Origin: Candidatus Thioglobus sp.
GTDB taxonomy: Bacteria; Pseudomonadota; Gammaproteobacteria; PS1; Pseudothioglobaceae
Direction of reading: 5' to 3'
Length of the DNA stretch: 45,223 nt
Assembly: GCA_018644675.1 (NCBI GenBank)
Contig: JABGQC010000009.1
Coordinates: 1 to 45,223 of the forward strand
Program-made: the position numbers and the translations under genes
The notes under the pieces: model-generated
What the model saw: the letters and a program-made list of their open reading frames with translations, nothing else
Told to the model about the DNA's origin: nothing
The model's database searches: none
In this document: one piece after another, positions 20,079 to 28,150 of the stretch
Position numbering within the stretch: the first letter of the stretch is position 1
Layout of the letters: the number at the start of each line of letters is the position of its first letter

Positions 20079-21090
20079 ATACAGCCATGGACAAGGTTGT
20101 GGATGTAAGATCTCGCCTAAAGTTTTAGACACCATTCTAGAGTCATCACTCACAGATATTAACGATCAAAATTTATTGGTGGGCAACGCTTCTCGTGATG
20201 ATGCTGCAGTTTATGATTTAGGCAATGGCGAAGCCATTATCTCTACCACTGACTTCTTTATGCCAATTGTTGACGACCCTTATACCTTTGGTCGTATTGC
20301 AGCCACTAACGCCATTAGTGATGTTTATGCCATGGGTGGCTCGCCCATTATGGCCATTGCAATTTTTGGCTGGCCGCTAGACAAACTACCACCCGAAGTT
20401 GGTCAACAAGTTATTGAAGGCGGGCGCAGCGTTTGTATTGAAGCAGGTATTTCTCTGGCAGGGGGGCATAGTATTGATGCACCAGAACCTATTTTTGGCT
20501 TGGCGGTTACTGGCAGGGTGGCAATCAAACATCTTAAAGAAAATTCAAAAGCACAAGTGGGTGACAAAATCTATCTAACCAAACCTTTAGGTATTGGTAT
20601 TTTGACCACAGCGCAAAAACAAAAGAAAATCACCAAAGAGGATGAAACTCGAGCTATTGATACTATGTGTGAGCTGAATGATATTGGCGCCAAACTGGCA
20701 AAAATTGACGGTGTCAACGCCATTACTGATGTAACTGGGTTTGGCCTAGGTGGGCACTTGGTTGAGGTCTGTCAAGGCTCTAAAGTCTCTGCAACTATTG
20801 ATTATCAAAAAGTACCAATTTTACCAAATATTAAAGATTATCTAGCTGACGGGTGCTCTCCAGGTGGCGCTCAAAGAAATTTTGATAGCTATGGGCACCA
20901 CCTAAGCTCAATGAGTAGCGAAGTGCAATCTATCATTTGTGACCCGCAAACCAGTGGTGGTTTACTCATTATGGTTAATCATAAAGCCCAAACTGAATTT
21001 GAAAATACCATGCGCTCAGCAGGATTTACACTTGAGGCGATTGGCGAGATCATTGCCCAGAAACAAACCACGGTTAAAATCAATGCCTAA
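20047..21090 (+). CDS. selD: SelD, selenide water dikinase
   Basis: Makes selenophosphate, the donor for selenocysteine and for 2-selenouridine in tRNA. The 347-residue protein has the active-site motif [12 protein letters not shown] with Cys18 (Cys rather than Sec), Cys20 and Lys21, then [38 protein letters not shown] and the GLGGHLVEV motif. It is translationally coupled to batD upstream and to mnmH downstream (8-base overlap), so selenophosphate appears to be passed directly to tRNA modification. Confidence 0.96.
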   Translation: MSSNLNVKLTEYSHGQGCGCKISPKVLDTILESSLTDINDQNLLVGNASRDDAAVYDLGNGEAIISTTDFFMPIVDDPYTFGRIAATNAISDVYAMGGSPIMAIAIFGWPLDKLPPEVGQQVIEGGRSVCIEAGISLAGGHSIDAPEPIFGLAVTGRVAIKHLKENSKAQVGDKIYLTKPLGIGILTTAQKQKKITKEDETRAIDTMCELNDIGAKLAKIDGVNAITDVTGFGLGGHLVEVCQGSKVSATIDYQKVPILPNIKDYLADGCSPGGAQRNFDSYGHHLSSMSSEVQSIICDPQTSGGLLIMVNHKAQTEFENTMRSAGFTLEAIGEIIAQKQTTVKINA

Positions 21091-22183
21091 GACGCTGACT
21101 CAAATTGAAGATTTTCATACTTTAATCGTCAACCAAACTCCTTTATTTGATACACGTGCACCCATTGAATTCGCACAAGGCGCCTTTCCCAATGCACAAA
21201 GCCTACCACTAATGAGCGATGAGCAACGCGATCAGGTTGGCACGTGTTATAAAAATAAAGGCCAGGAGCAAGCCATTCAGCTTGGCCATGAATTAGTGCA
21301 AGGCGATATTAAGCAAGAGCGAGTTGATGCATGGCTTAAATTTATAAAAAATAATCCGAATGGTGCGTTATATTGCTTTCGTGGTGGTTTGCGTAGTCAA
21401 ATCACACAGCAATGGATCTTTGAAGCCTCAGGTATTGACTATCCACGCCTAAAAGGGGGATACAAAGCGTTACGTCGATATTTAATCGATGAAACTGAGC
21501 GCATCATGAATCAAGTATCCCCTATTGTTATTGGTGGCCAAACAGGCTGCGGCAAAACTTTACTGCTCGAGCATATTAAACCCATGATTGATTTGGAAGG
21601 ATTGGCCAACCATCGAGGCTCTGCATTTGGCAACACAACTACCGCTCAACCCACCCAAATTGCCTTTGAAAATGCATTGGCTAGCGAACTGATTAAAAAG
21701 CAAAATTATTCTCATTTGGTGTTTGAGGATGAGGGTGCTAATGTGGGTACAGTACACATTCCAGATTGTGTCAAAAACAAAACCTCACAGGCAGATTTGA
21801 TCTTGCTTGATGCGACAACAGAGGAGCGCATTCAAGTAAGCATGGACGCCTATGTAATCAACATGTGTCAAAACTTTCTCACCCAAGATCATATCAATGG
21901 TTTTAATAATTTTTCTAGTTATTGGCTAAGAAGTTTAGAAAAAATTCAAAAAAGATTGGGGCTTGAGCGCTATAAAGTAATGAAACTGCAAGTCGAGAAG
22001 GCTTTAGAGATACATCAAAATACCAATAGCTTTGATGGGTTCATCCCTGTGGTTGAATCATTATTGGTTGATTATTACGATCCAATGTACAGCTATCAAA
22101 TTCAAAAGAAATTAAATCGAGTTGTCTTTAAAGGGAATCAATCAGAGGTGCTTGACTATCTCAACAGTCTGTCAATTTCTTGA
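21083..22183 (+). CDS. mnmH: MnmH (SelU), tRNA 2-selenouridine synthase
   Basis: Replaces sulfur with selenium at the wobble 2-thiouridine of certain tRNAs, using selenophosphate. From the ATG at 21083 the protein has 366 residues: an N-terminal rhodanese domain ([20 protein letters not shown]; catalytic Cys98 in [11 protein letters not shown]) and a P-loop domain ([14 protein letters not shown]), ending with residues typical of SelU. A longer open frame exists upstream inside selD but is not the family N-terminus. The end overlaps the converging ferredoxin gene by 12 bases. Confidence 0.95.
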   Translation: MPKTLTQIEDFHTLIVNQTPLFDTRAPIEFAQGAFPNAQSLPLMSDEQRDQVGTCYKNKGQEQAIQLGHELVQGDIKQERVDAWLKFIKNNPNGALYCFRGGLRSQITQQWIFEASGIDYPRLKGGYKALRRYLIDETERIMNQVSPIVIGGQTGCGKTLLLEHIKPMIDLEGLANHRGSAFGNTTTAQPTQIAFENALASELIKKQNYSHLVFEDEGANVGTVHIPDCVKNKTSQADLILLDATTEERIQVSMDAYVINMCQNFLTQDHINGFNNFSSYWLRSLEKIQKRLGLERYKVMKLQVEKALEIHQNTNSFDGFIPVVESLLVDYYDPMYSYQIQKKLNRVVFKGNQSEVLDYLNSLSIS

Positions 22184-22435
22184 GGTAATTTTAATATCAG
22201 TAATAGGCTTGGCTTGGCATGCCAGAATCTCACCTTGGGACAAAGGCACTAGACTCTCTTGATGTATCACATCCCCCTTTAGTAGTTGCAATACACAAGA
22301 GCCACAATGCCCTTGGCGACACGAATAATTAACCAGCACATTGTGCTCTTCGAGCTCCGTTAAAATCGACTGCTCGCCATACACATAGAGCGATTCGGTT
22401 TTACCATTAACATTCTCAACATCAATTTTAAACAT
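22172..22435 (-). CDS. YfaE-like [2Fe-2S] ferredoxin
   Basis: An 87-residue plant-type ferredoxin. The four ligands are visible as CRQGHCGSC (C-x4-C-x2-C) and the later ILACQAKP. In E. coli YfaE follows nrdAB and supports assembly and maintenance of the diferric-tyrosyl cofactor of NrdB; the same position here, 9 bases after nrdB, argues for the same job. Confidence 0.88.
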   Translation of the reverse strand: MFKIDVENVNGKTESLYVYGEQSILTELEEHNVLVNYSCRQGHCGSCVLQLLKGDVIHQESLVPLSQGEILACQAKPITDIKITSRN

Positions 22436-22444
22436 ACAATCAAA

Positions 22445-23581
22445 CTACAGTTCAAATTCTCCAAAATCAGAATCTGATTCATCCAATGTGTTATCGATCG
22501 CACTCACTAAATACGAGGTGATTTCCGTCTCTTGAGGGGCAACTTGAACATTATCAGAATCAAGCCAATGATTAATCCATGGCAATGGATTGGTGCGCTC
22601 CTCAAATAGAGGCTTAAGGCCAATGGCGCTCATACGAATATTGGTAATATATTCAAGATACTGTTTTAAAATTTCAGCGTTAAGACCAATCATAGATCCA
22701 TCTCTAAACAAGTATTCAGCCCAATTTTTTTCTTGTTCACAAGCCTCCTTAAACATTGTTATCACTTCTTCTTCGCACTCGGCAGCAATAGTAGCCATCT
22801 CCGGATCGTCCTTACCATCACAAATAAGGTTAATCATATGTTGAGTGCCAGTTAAATGCAACGCTTCATCTCGAGCAATCATCTTGATAATCTTGGCATT
22901 TCCCTCCATCACTTTGCGCTCAGCAAAAGCAAATGAACAAGCAAACGATACATAAAAACGAACCGCTTCTAAGATATTAACCGACATAATGGTTAAGTAC
23001 AGTTTGCGCTTTAGGCATCTGAGATCAATCGTAGTTTGCTCGCCATTTAAGTCATGCGTGCCCGCACCATGAAGCAAATATGCTTGTGAACACTTGATTA
23101 GCTCATCATAATGTTTAGAGACACTCTCAGCACGCTCAATAATCTGCTCGGTTTTCATAATGTCATCAAATACTGCGCCTGGTTCATTCACAATGGCGCG
23201 AATAATATGCGTATAAGAGCGTGAGTGGATAGTCTCAGAAAAACTCCAAGTTTCAATCCAATTCTCTAGCTCCGGCAAAGAGACAATTGGCAAAAAAGCA
23301 ATATTAGGGCTACGACCCTGCACCGAATCTAATAGAATTTGATACTGTAAATTAGATAAGAAAATATGCTTTTCATTAGGTAATAGTTTTGCAAAATCCA
23401 TCTTATCTTTAGAGACATCAATCTCCTCAGGGCGCCAGAAAAATGACAGTTGTTTTTCAGTCAGTTTTTCAAACATTTCAAACTTTTGCTTATCAAAGCG
23501 CGCCACGTTAACCGAATCACCAAAAAACATTGGCTGGGTTAAAGTATTGACAATTTTTTTACTAAAAATAGAATATGACAT
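22445..23581 (-). CDS. nrdB: NrdB, class Ia ribonucleotide reductase beta subunit
   Basis: A 378-residue R2 subunit that holds the diiron-tyrosyl radical cofactor for deoxyribonucleotide synthesis. The iron ligands and radical residue are conserved: Asp85 in [10 protein letters not shown], Glu116 and His119 in [14 protein letters not shown], and radical Tyr123; further Glu/His ligands lie in the EAVRFYVSF and [13 protein letters not shown] segments. TTAGGA stands 7 bases before the ATG. It follows nrdA by 18 bases. Confidence 0.97.
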   Translation of the reverse strand: MSYSIFSKKIVNTLTQPMFFGDSVNVARFDKQKFEMFEKLTEKQLSFFWRPEEIDVSKDKMDFAKLLPNEKHIFLSNLQYQILLDSVQGRSPNIAFLPIVSLPELENWIETWSFSETIHSRSYTHIIRAIVNEPGAVFDDIMKTEQIIERAESVSKHYDELIKCSQAYLLHGAGTHDLNGEQTTIDLRCLKRKLYLTIMSVNILEAVRFYVSFACSFAFAERKVMEGNAKIIKMIARDEALHLTGTQHMINLICDGKDDPEMATIAAECEEEVITMFKEACEQEKNWAEYLFRDGSMIGLNAEILKQYLEYITNIRMSAIGLKPLFEERTNPLPWINHWLDSDNVQVAPQETEITSYLVSAIDNTLDESDSDFGEFEL

Positions 23582-23599
23582 AATTAATTCCTAAATACT

Positions 23600-25876
23600 T
23601 TACAACTTGCAAACGCCATCAGCACAGGCGTTATCATCTTCTTTTTCAAGCATATCATCACCGCCACCATCACGTGTTGTATGATAGTAAAGTGTTTTAA
23701 CACCGTACTTGTAAGCCTTTAAAAGATCCATTAAGAACAATTTCATTGGCACTCGATTGCCACTAAATTGAGCAGGGTCATAATGAGTATTGGTACTAAT
23801 CGATTGATCAACAAATTTTTGCATAATGCCACATAACTGCAAATAACCTTCGTTATCTTTAATATCCCAAAGTAGTTCGTACTTATCCTTAAGCGCTTCA
23901 TAATCGGGCACAATCTGCTTTAAGATGCCGTCTTTAGATTGCTTAACTGATACAAACCCTCTTGGTGGTTCGATACCGTTAGTTGAGTTAGAGATTTGTG
24001 AAGAGCTTTCACACGGCATCAGCGCAGTAAGTGTTGAATTTCGTAACCCCGTTGCTTTAATATCCTGGCGCAACTGCTCCCAATCTAGCTTCAACTCACA
24101 ATCACAAAAGCCGTCTACATCTTTCTTATAAGTGTCGATTGGCATAATGCCTTGCGCATAGTGCGTTTCATTAAAAGAAGGGCAAGCGCCTTTTTCATTG
24201 GCAAGAATATTAGATGCCTTAAGCGAGTAATATTGCAAAGCCTCAAAGGTATCGTGAACCATATTATTACCCGATCCATCAGAATATTTAGCATTATTTT
24301 TTGCCAGGTAATAAGCCAGGTTAGTGACACCAATACCTAAAGTTCGGCGGTTCATACTGGCAATCTCTGCTGCCTTAAGCGGATAATCTTGGTAATCTAA
24401 TAGTGAGTCTAAAGCGCGTACAATGATGTCGGTAATATCCTCTAGCTCATCGATAGAGTCTAATGCGCCTAAATTTACTGCTGATAGTGTACACAAAGCC
24501 ACCTCACCATTTTCGTCTTGAACCGAATGTAAAGGTTTAGTTGGTAGGGTGATTTCCATACAAAGGTTAGACTGACGCACTGGCGCAACTTTTGGATCAA
24601 AAGCACCATGGGTATTGCAATGATCAACATTTTGCAAGTAAATACGCCCGGTATTGGCACGCTCTTGCATAAATTTGGCAAATAAATCTCTGGCCTTAAT
24701 TGTCTCTTTGCGAATGGAATCATCCTGCTCATACATTTCATATAGACGCTTAAACTCAGCCTGATCTTCAAAAAAGGAGTCGTACAAACCTGGTACGTCG
24801 TGCGGAGAAAATAAAGTAATATCTCCATCCGCTAAAAAGCGCTGATACATCATGCCATTAAATTGCACGCCATAGTCCAAGTGACGAATACGATTTTCAT
24901 CTGTGCCTGTATTATTCTTTAACACTAATAAGCTTTCAACTTCCAAATGCCACAAGGGATAGAAAAGGGTGGCTGCACCGCCACGAACACCACCTTGAGA
25001 ACACGACTTAACAGCCGTGTGAAAATGTTTATAAAAAGGAATACAACCTGTGTGGGTTGCCTCACCATTACGAATTGGGCTGCCAATTGCTCTAATCCTG
25101 CCCGCATTAACGCCAATACCGGCACGCTGAGAAACATACTTAACAATCGCACCTGCTGCTGCACTAATGGAATCAAGATCATCGTCCGCTTCAATCAGTA
25201 CGCATGATGAAAACTGGCGCGTTGGCGTACGCACACCCGCCATAATTGGCGTTGGCAGTGAAATTTTAAAGTTTGAAACGCCGTCATAAAAACGCTTAAC
25301 AATAGACATTCTAGCTTTTGCTTCATACTCCTGGAATAAGCACATACCCACCAACATATAAAGCTGTTGAGGTGATTCATAAATATCGCCCGTCACTCGA
25401 TTTTGCACCAAGTACTTACCTTCAAGCTGTTTAACCGCAGCGTATGAAAACTTCATATCACGCCAATGATCAATATACTCATCCAGCTCCTGGATTTCAG
25501 TTTGCGTGTATTTATTTAAAATGTCTTGGTCATAAATACCCAAATCAGTAAACTTTTTAATATGATCAAAAAGGGCAGGTGGCGTGAAAGATTTAAAGGC
25601 TTTTTTACGCAAATGAAAAATAGCCAATCGAGCTGCTAAATATTGATAATCTGGCACTTCTGTTGAAATTAAATCAGCAGCTGATTTAATAATGGTTTCA
25701 TGAATATCTTCGGTCTTAATTCCGTCAAAAAAAGCCAGCTGAGCGTTGATCTCAACTTGACTCACACTTACCCCTTTTAGGTCTTGTGAAGCCCAATGCA
25801 CAACCCGATGGATTTTCTCCATATCGATCAGCTCTTGCTGGCCGTTGCGCTTAGTGACTTTAATATTTTGGTTCAT
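23600..25876 (-). CDS. nrdA: NrdA, class Ia ribonucleotide reductase alpha subunit
   Basis: The 758-residue catalytic subunit. The start at 25876 (MNQNIKVTKRNGQQELIDME) is preceded by a very strong GGGGGAG; the open frame extends 18 codons further but runs into the NrdR operators. An ATP-cone regulatory domain occupies the first ~90 residues, then come RNR domain motifs (GVRTPTRQFSSCVLIE, QRAGIGVNAGRIR, RQSNLCMEITLPT, the active-site area ALMPCESSSQISNSTNGIEPPRG) and the C-terminal Cys pair ACADGVCKL used for re-reduction. First gene of nrdAB-ferredoxin. Confidence 0.97.
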   Translation of the reverse strand: MNQNIKVTKRNGQQELIDMEKIHRVVHWASQDLKGVSVSQVEINAQLAFFDGIKTEDIHETIIKSAADLISTEVPDYQYLAARLAIFHLRKKAFKSFTPPALFDHIKKFTDLGIYDQDILNKYTQTEIQELDEYIDHWRDMKFSYAAVKQLEGKYLVQNRVTGDIYESPQQLYMLVGMCLFQEYEAKARMSIVKRFYDGVSNFKISLPTPIMAGVRTPTRQFSSCVLIEADDDLDSISAAAGAIVKYVSQRAGIGVNAGRIRAIGSPIRNGEATHTGCIPFYKHFHTAVKSCSQGGVRGGAATLFYPLWHLEVESLLVLKNNTGTDENRIRHLDYGVQFNGMMYQRFLADGDITLFSPHDVPGLYDSFFEDQAEFKRLYEMYEQDDSIRKETIKARDLFAKFMQERANTGRIYLQNVDHCNTHGAFDPKVAPVRQSNLCMEITLPTKPLHSVQDENGEVALCTLSAVNLGALDSIDELEDITDIIVRALDSLLDYQDYPLKAAEIASMNRRTLGIGVTNLAYYLAKNNAKYSDGSGNNMVHDTFEALQYYSLKASNILANEKGACPSFNETHYAQGIMPIDTYKKDVDGFCDCELKLDWEQLRQDIKATGLRNSTLTALMPCESSSQISNSTNGIEPPRGFVSVKQSKDGILKQIVPDYEALKDKYELLWDIKDNEGYLQLCGIMQKFVDQSISTNTHYDPAQFSGNRVPMKLFLMDLLKAYKYGVKTLYYHTTRDGGGDDMLEKEDDNACADGVCKL

Positions 25877-25879
25877 TTG

Positions 25880-25886
25880 CTCCCCC
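25880..25886 (-). promoter_or_regulatory. Strong ribosome binding site of nrdA
   Basis: On the minus strand GGGGGAG stands three bases before the ATG at 25876. It decides for this start against the longer upstream frame, whose 5' part overlaps the operators. Confidence 0.8.
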
Positions 25887-25895
25887 GAGTATGAA

Positions 25896-25911
25896 ACACT
25901 ACATATAGTGT
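25896..25911 (-). promoter_or_regulatory. NrdR box, proximal
   Basis: ACACTACATATAGTGT is a near-perfect palindrome matching the NrdR box pattern ACACWAWATATWGTGT. NrdR is the Zn/ATP-cone repressor of ribonucleotide reductase genes. The box lies 20 bases upstream of the nrdA ATG, downstream of the predicted -10. Confidence 0.88.
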
Positions 25912-25927
25912 TCGTAAAAGATAACTG

Positions 25928-25943
25928 CAACTAAATATAGTGT
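25928..25943 (-). promoter_or_regulatory. NrdR box, distal
   Basis: CAACTAAATATAGTGT matches the NrdR box except at the first bases of one arm. Its start is exactly 32 bp from that of the proximal box, about three helical turns, the classic paired spacing. It covers the -10 element, so bound NrdR would block the polymerase. Confidence 0.87.
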
Positions 25944-25962
25944 GTTTTGGGTTTTTTTGCAA
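25934..25962 (-). promoter_or_regulatory. Sigma70-like promoter of nrdAB
   Basis: On the minus strand TTGCAA (25957-25962), a 17-base spacer, then TATATT (25934-25939). The -10 lies inside the distal NrdR box. Confidence 0.75.
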
Positions 25963-26198
25963 GAGGCAAAAGTCTCAAAAAATGCTCTAAATAGCCAAAC
26001 TCATTGGTGCAAAAGGGATTGCGAGATTAAAAAAAAATAAAATAATTTTTAGTCATTTTTGCTAAAAAATATCATTAATTTATGATGTGATAATATTACT
26101 TTTTTATAATAAAAAGCGCAAAGCCTGATGTGACAATAACATCAAAAATAATTAGCTAAAAATTCAACAAAAACAAGCTTGTTTTCTCTAAAAACTGA
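25963..26198. other. AT-rich intergenic region upstream of the nrdAB promoter
   Basis: About 236 bases with no gene that I can support. It lies between the nrd promoter and the end of the ferredoxin reductase gene, with both transcribed on the minus strand. It contains long A/T tracts and a perfect 16-bp palindrome AAAACAAGCTTGTTTT at 26170-26185, 14 bases past the reductase stop, which might help terminate that gene but lacks a loop and a T-run. Confidence 0.5.
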
Positions 26199-27209
26199 CT
26201 AAATTGGTGAGGCAATTAATTGGGACTCATTCAAACCATTTTCAAGTAGAAATTCACCTAGATAAATTAACACTTCTGCCGGCGCTGAAATATAGACTTC
26301 TGATTGATTAACCATATCATGATCCAGCGAATCATAAATTTGTTTGGCGACTTTATGACAATCATTTTCGTTTGATCGATCAAACTCACAAGCAACGGTT
26401 TGATAATGATAGTCATCCATCACCGCATGCCAAGATTGTGCATGATTATCAAAATAGGGCGCAGGGTCGCTAGCAGGATAGGCCCAATAAAAAGTCATTG
26501 GATTTGACATTTCCAATGAAAAAGCATGCTCAACTAAGCTTCTAATAGGCGCAAAGCCGCCATCCCATGCAATAAATACCATGGGCTTAGTAGATGTCTC
26601 TTTAAGTACAAACACCCCCTTAGGACCAGTAAGGTCAAGCTTACTCTTGTCTTTAATCTGTTTAGAAAAAACCAATTGAGAAAATTTATTAGCTTTAATA
26701 TTTCTAATATGAAATTCAAGCTCCATACCATGGCAAGGGCAAGAAGCAATAGGATAACGAGAAACCACACCCTTGAAGCTTAACTCAACATCCTGGCCTG
26801 CCATAAACTGCAGGGTTTTAGATCTAGGCGTGCGCACACTAACAATGGCCATATCATCACTAACAAAATGAATATTTTTAATTTTGATTTGAATCTCTTG
26901 GACAGGAATTGAGCGTACATCGCCAATCAAATCAACTTCAAGTTCAAGCTCAGAACCTGGTGCATGACAGCACATTAAAAATTCCTGATTATCCAGCTCA
27001 TCAGCACTTAGTGCGTAATCATGGTGCTTAATTTTTTTGATATCACCGTTAATAAGCCTAGCCTTGCACACCCCACAAGTGCCATTGCTACACTCATAAC
27101 GCATTGCCAAACCATGACGCAAACCACCTTCAAGAATTGAATTGTGCTCTGGACATTCAAAATTTTGCTTATTTTTATTTAGCTGAACATTAAAAATCTG
27201 ATTAGACAT
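26199..27209 (-). CDS. Ferredoxin-domain NAD(P)H oxidoreductase (flavodoxin-reductase-like)
   Basis: A 336-residue electron-transfer protein with an N-terminal [2Fe-2S] domain (YECSNGTCGVCKARL, then FLMCCHAPGSE), a FAD-binding beta-barrel (FMAGQDVELSF; SRYPIASCP in place of the usual RxYS) and an NAD(P)-binding domain (AWDGGFAPIRSLVEH, where GTGFAP is usual). It resembles oxygenase-type reductases and CDP-deoxyglucose reductases; the acceptor is unknown. Met4 (27209) is chosen because a TATAAT on the same strand overlaps the upstream Met1 codon at 27218. Confidence 0.82.
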   Translation of the reverse strand: MSNQIFNVQLNKNKQNFECPEHNSILEGGLRHGLAMRYECSNGTCGVCKARLINGDIKKIKHHDYALSADELDNQEFLMCCHAPGSELELEVDLIGDVRSIPVQEIQIKIKNIHFVSDDMAIVSVRTPRSKTLQFMAGQDVELSFKGVVSRYPIASCPCHGMELEFHIRNIKANKFSQLVFSKQIKDKSKLDLTGPKGVFVLKETSTKPMVFIAWDGGFAPIRSLVEHAFSLEMSNPMTFYWAYPASDPAPYFDNHAQSWHAVMDDYHYQTVACEFDRSNENDCHKVAKQIYDSLDHDMVNQSEVYISAPAEVLIYLGEFLLENGLNESQLIASPI

Positions 27210-27211
27210 AT

Positions 27212-27240
27212 TTGCCATTATAAAGCGTAAGTACTACAAT
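27212..27240 (+). promoter_or_regulatory. Sigma70-like promoter of the secreted DsrE-like gene
   Basis: TTGCCA (27212-27217), a 17-base spacer, then TACAAT (27235-27240); each hexamer is one base off consensus. It points to the gene starting at 27260. On the opposite strand ATTATA at 27217-27222 reads TATAAT and may serve the divergent reductase gene. Confidence 0.65.
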
Positions 27241-27246
27241 AGTAGT
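27233..27246. promoter_or_regulatory. Inverted repeat over the promoter start (possible operator)
   Basis: ACTAC-AATA-GTAGT, a perfect 5-bp inverted repeat that covers the -10 of the plus-strand promoter and the likely transcription start. A regulator bound here could affect both divergent genes. The repeat is short and could be chance. Confidence 0.35.
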
Positions 27247-27259
27247 TGAACAGGGGAAG

Positions 27260-27772
27260 ATGGGGATATCGCACATGATCAAATTTAAGGCGCTAATATT
27301 ATTACTATTAAGTAGCACTCTAATGGCGAATTATTCCAACCCTTATGTTAATCAACTTCTAGAGTCTGATAATGAACCCGAGGGGGTTGTATTTGAGCTA
27401 ATTGAAAGTGATAAAAAAACTTGGAAATGGGCCGCACCCATGATTAAAGACCTAAAGATACAGTTGAAAGAAAAATATCCAAATATAGAGATTGCTGTCG
27501 TGTCTCATGGTCGTGAACAATTTCAACTCTTGAAAAGTAGAGTGAAAAGCCAACAAAAAGCAATAGCTATCTTAGAGGGTCTTGTGCAACAAGAAAATAT
27601 TGACTTACACGTTTGTGGCACACATTCTTCATGGTTCGGTATAAATCCAGATGGCTATATTGATATTGTTGATGTTGCTGTTAGTGGCCCTGCCAAGATT
27701 AATGATTATATTAATTTAGGCTATCAGCCTATTCAACTGCACAAGCCTAATAATTACTCACCATCTGAATAA
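27260..27772 (+). CDS. Secreted DsrE-superfamily protein
   Basis: A 170-residue protein with a signal peptide (FKALILLLLSSTLMANYS) and a DsrE/YchN-like domain: IEIAVVSHGREQFQLLKS, IAILEGLVQQENIDLHVCGT, DIVDVAVSGPAKINDYINLG. The single Cys in HVCGTH sits where DsrE-type proteins keep their sulfur-carrying Cys. Cytoplasmic DsrE proteins relay sulfane sulfur; periplasmic versions are less understood. The start may be the ATG at 27260 (GGGGAAG right before it) or at 27275 (GGGGA 8 bases before it), the latter giving a cleaner signal peptide. Confidence 0.72.
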   Translation: MGISHMIKFKALILLLLSSTLMANYSNPYVNQLLESDNEPEGVVFELIESDKKTWKWAAPMIKDLKIQLKEKYPNIEIAVVSHGREQFQLLKSRVKSQQKAIAILEGLVQQENIDLHVCGTHSSWFGINPDGYIDIVDVAVSGPAKINDYINLGYQPIQLHKPNNYSPSE

Positions 27773-28150
27773 TAAAAAACAACATTATCACTTTAAAAAT
27801 AAAGTTGAATCAGAAACCTAAAATACCATCAAATTTCAAGGTTTCTTTGGCCACAATATTGGCTCATATTTCTTTCACAAATCAAATATCTATTTTTAGC
27901 AGCTAAAATGAGACTCAATTATCAAGCTAGCCTGATATTAAAAAAACCTGTGAATACTGCTGTAATAGGGGGTAAATCAACTCCTTGAATTCAAAAATTA
28001 AGTACAACACTATTAGCATTAACAGTTAAAACTTTCTACATCATATTATGAATTTCTATCATTATTATTTTTACCACCTCCATATTCTCAATCATCCTGG
28101 GGGTACAATAGAATGAAAAAAATCTCTTAATACAAAAAAATATCAAAAAA
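27773..28150. other. 378-bp gap upstream of the suc operon
   Basis: No convincing gene. It contains a possible promoter TTAACA (28019-28024), 17 bases, CATATT (28042-28047), and a 22-codon ORF at 28048-28116 that encodes an unusual Tyr/His-rich peptide (NFYHYYFYHLHILNH) but has no ribosome site. The sucA ATG at 28151 is preceded only by A-rich sequence without Shine-Dalgarno. Confidence 0.5.

Noticed and set aside
20939..21082. Longer start for mnmH inside selD
   Set aside because: The extra 48 codons are selD read in another frame; the family N-terminus begins at 21083, which also overlaps the selD stop in a typical coupled way.
25877..25930. N-terminal extension of NrdA
   Set aside because: The region holds the proximal NrdR box and the strong ribosome site for the ATG at 25876, so it is leader, not coding.
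26170..26185. Palindrome AAAACAAGCTTGTTTT as terminator or operator
   Set aside because: It is perfect but has no loop and no T-run, and A/T-rich palindromes arise easily in this sequence. Kept only as a note in the intergenic entry.
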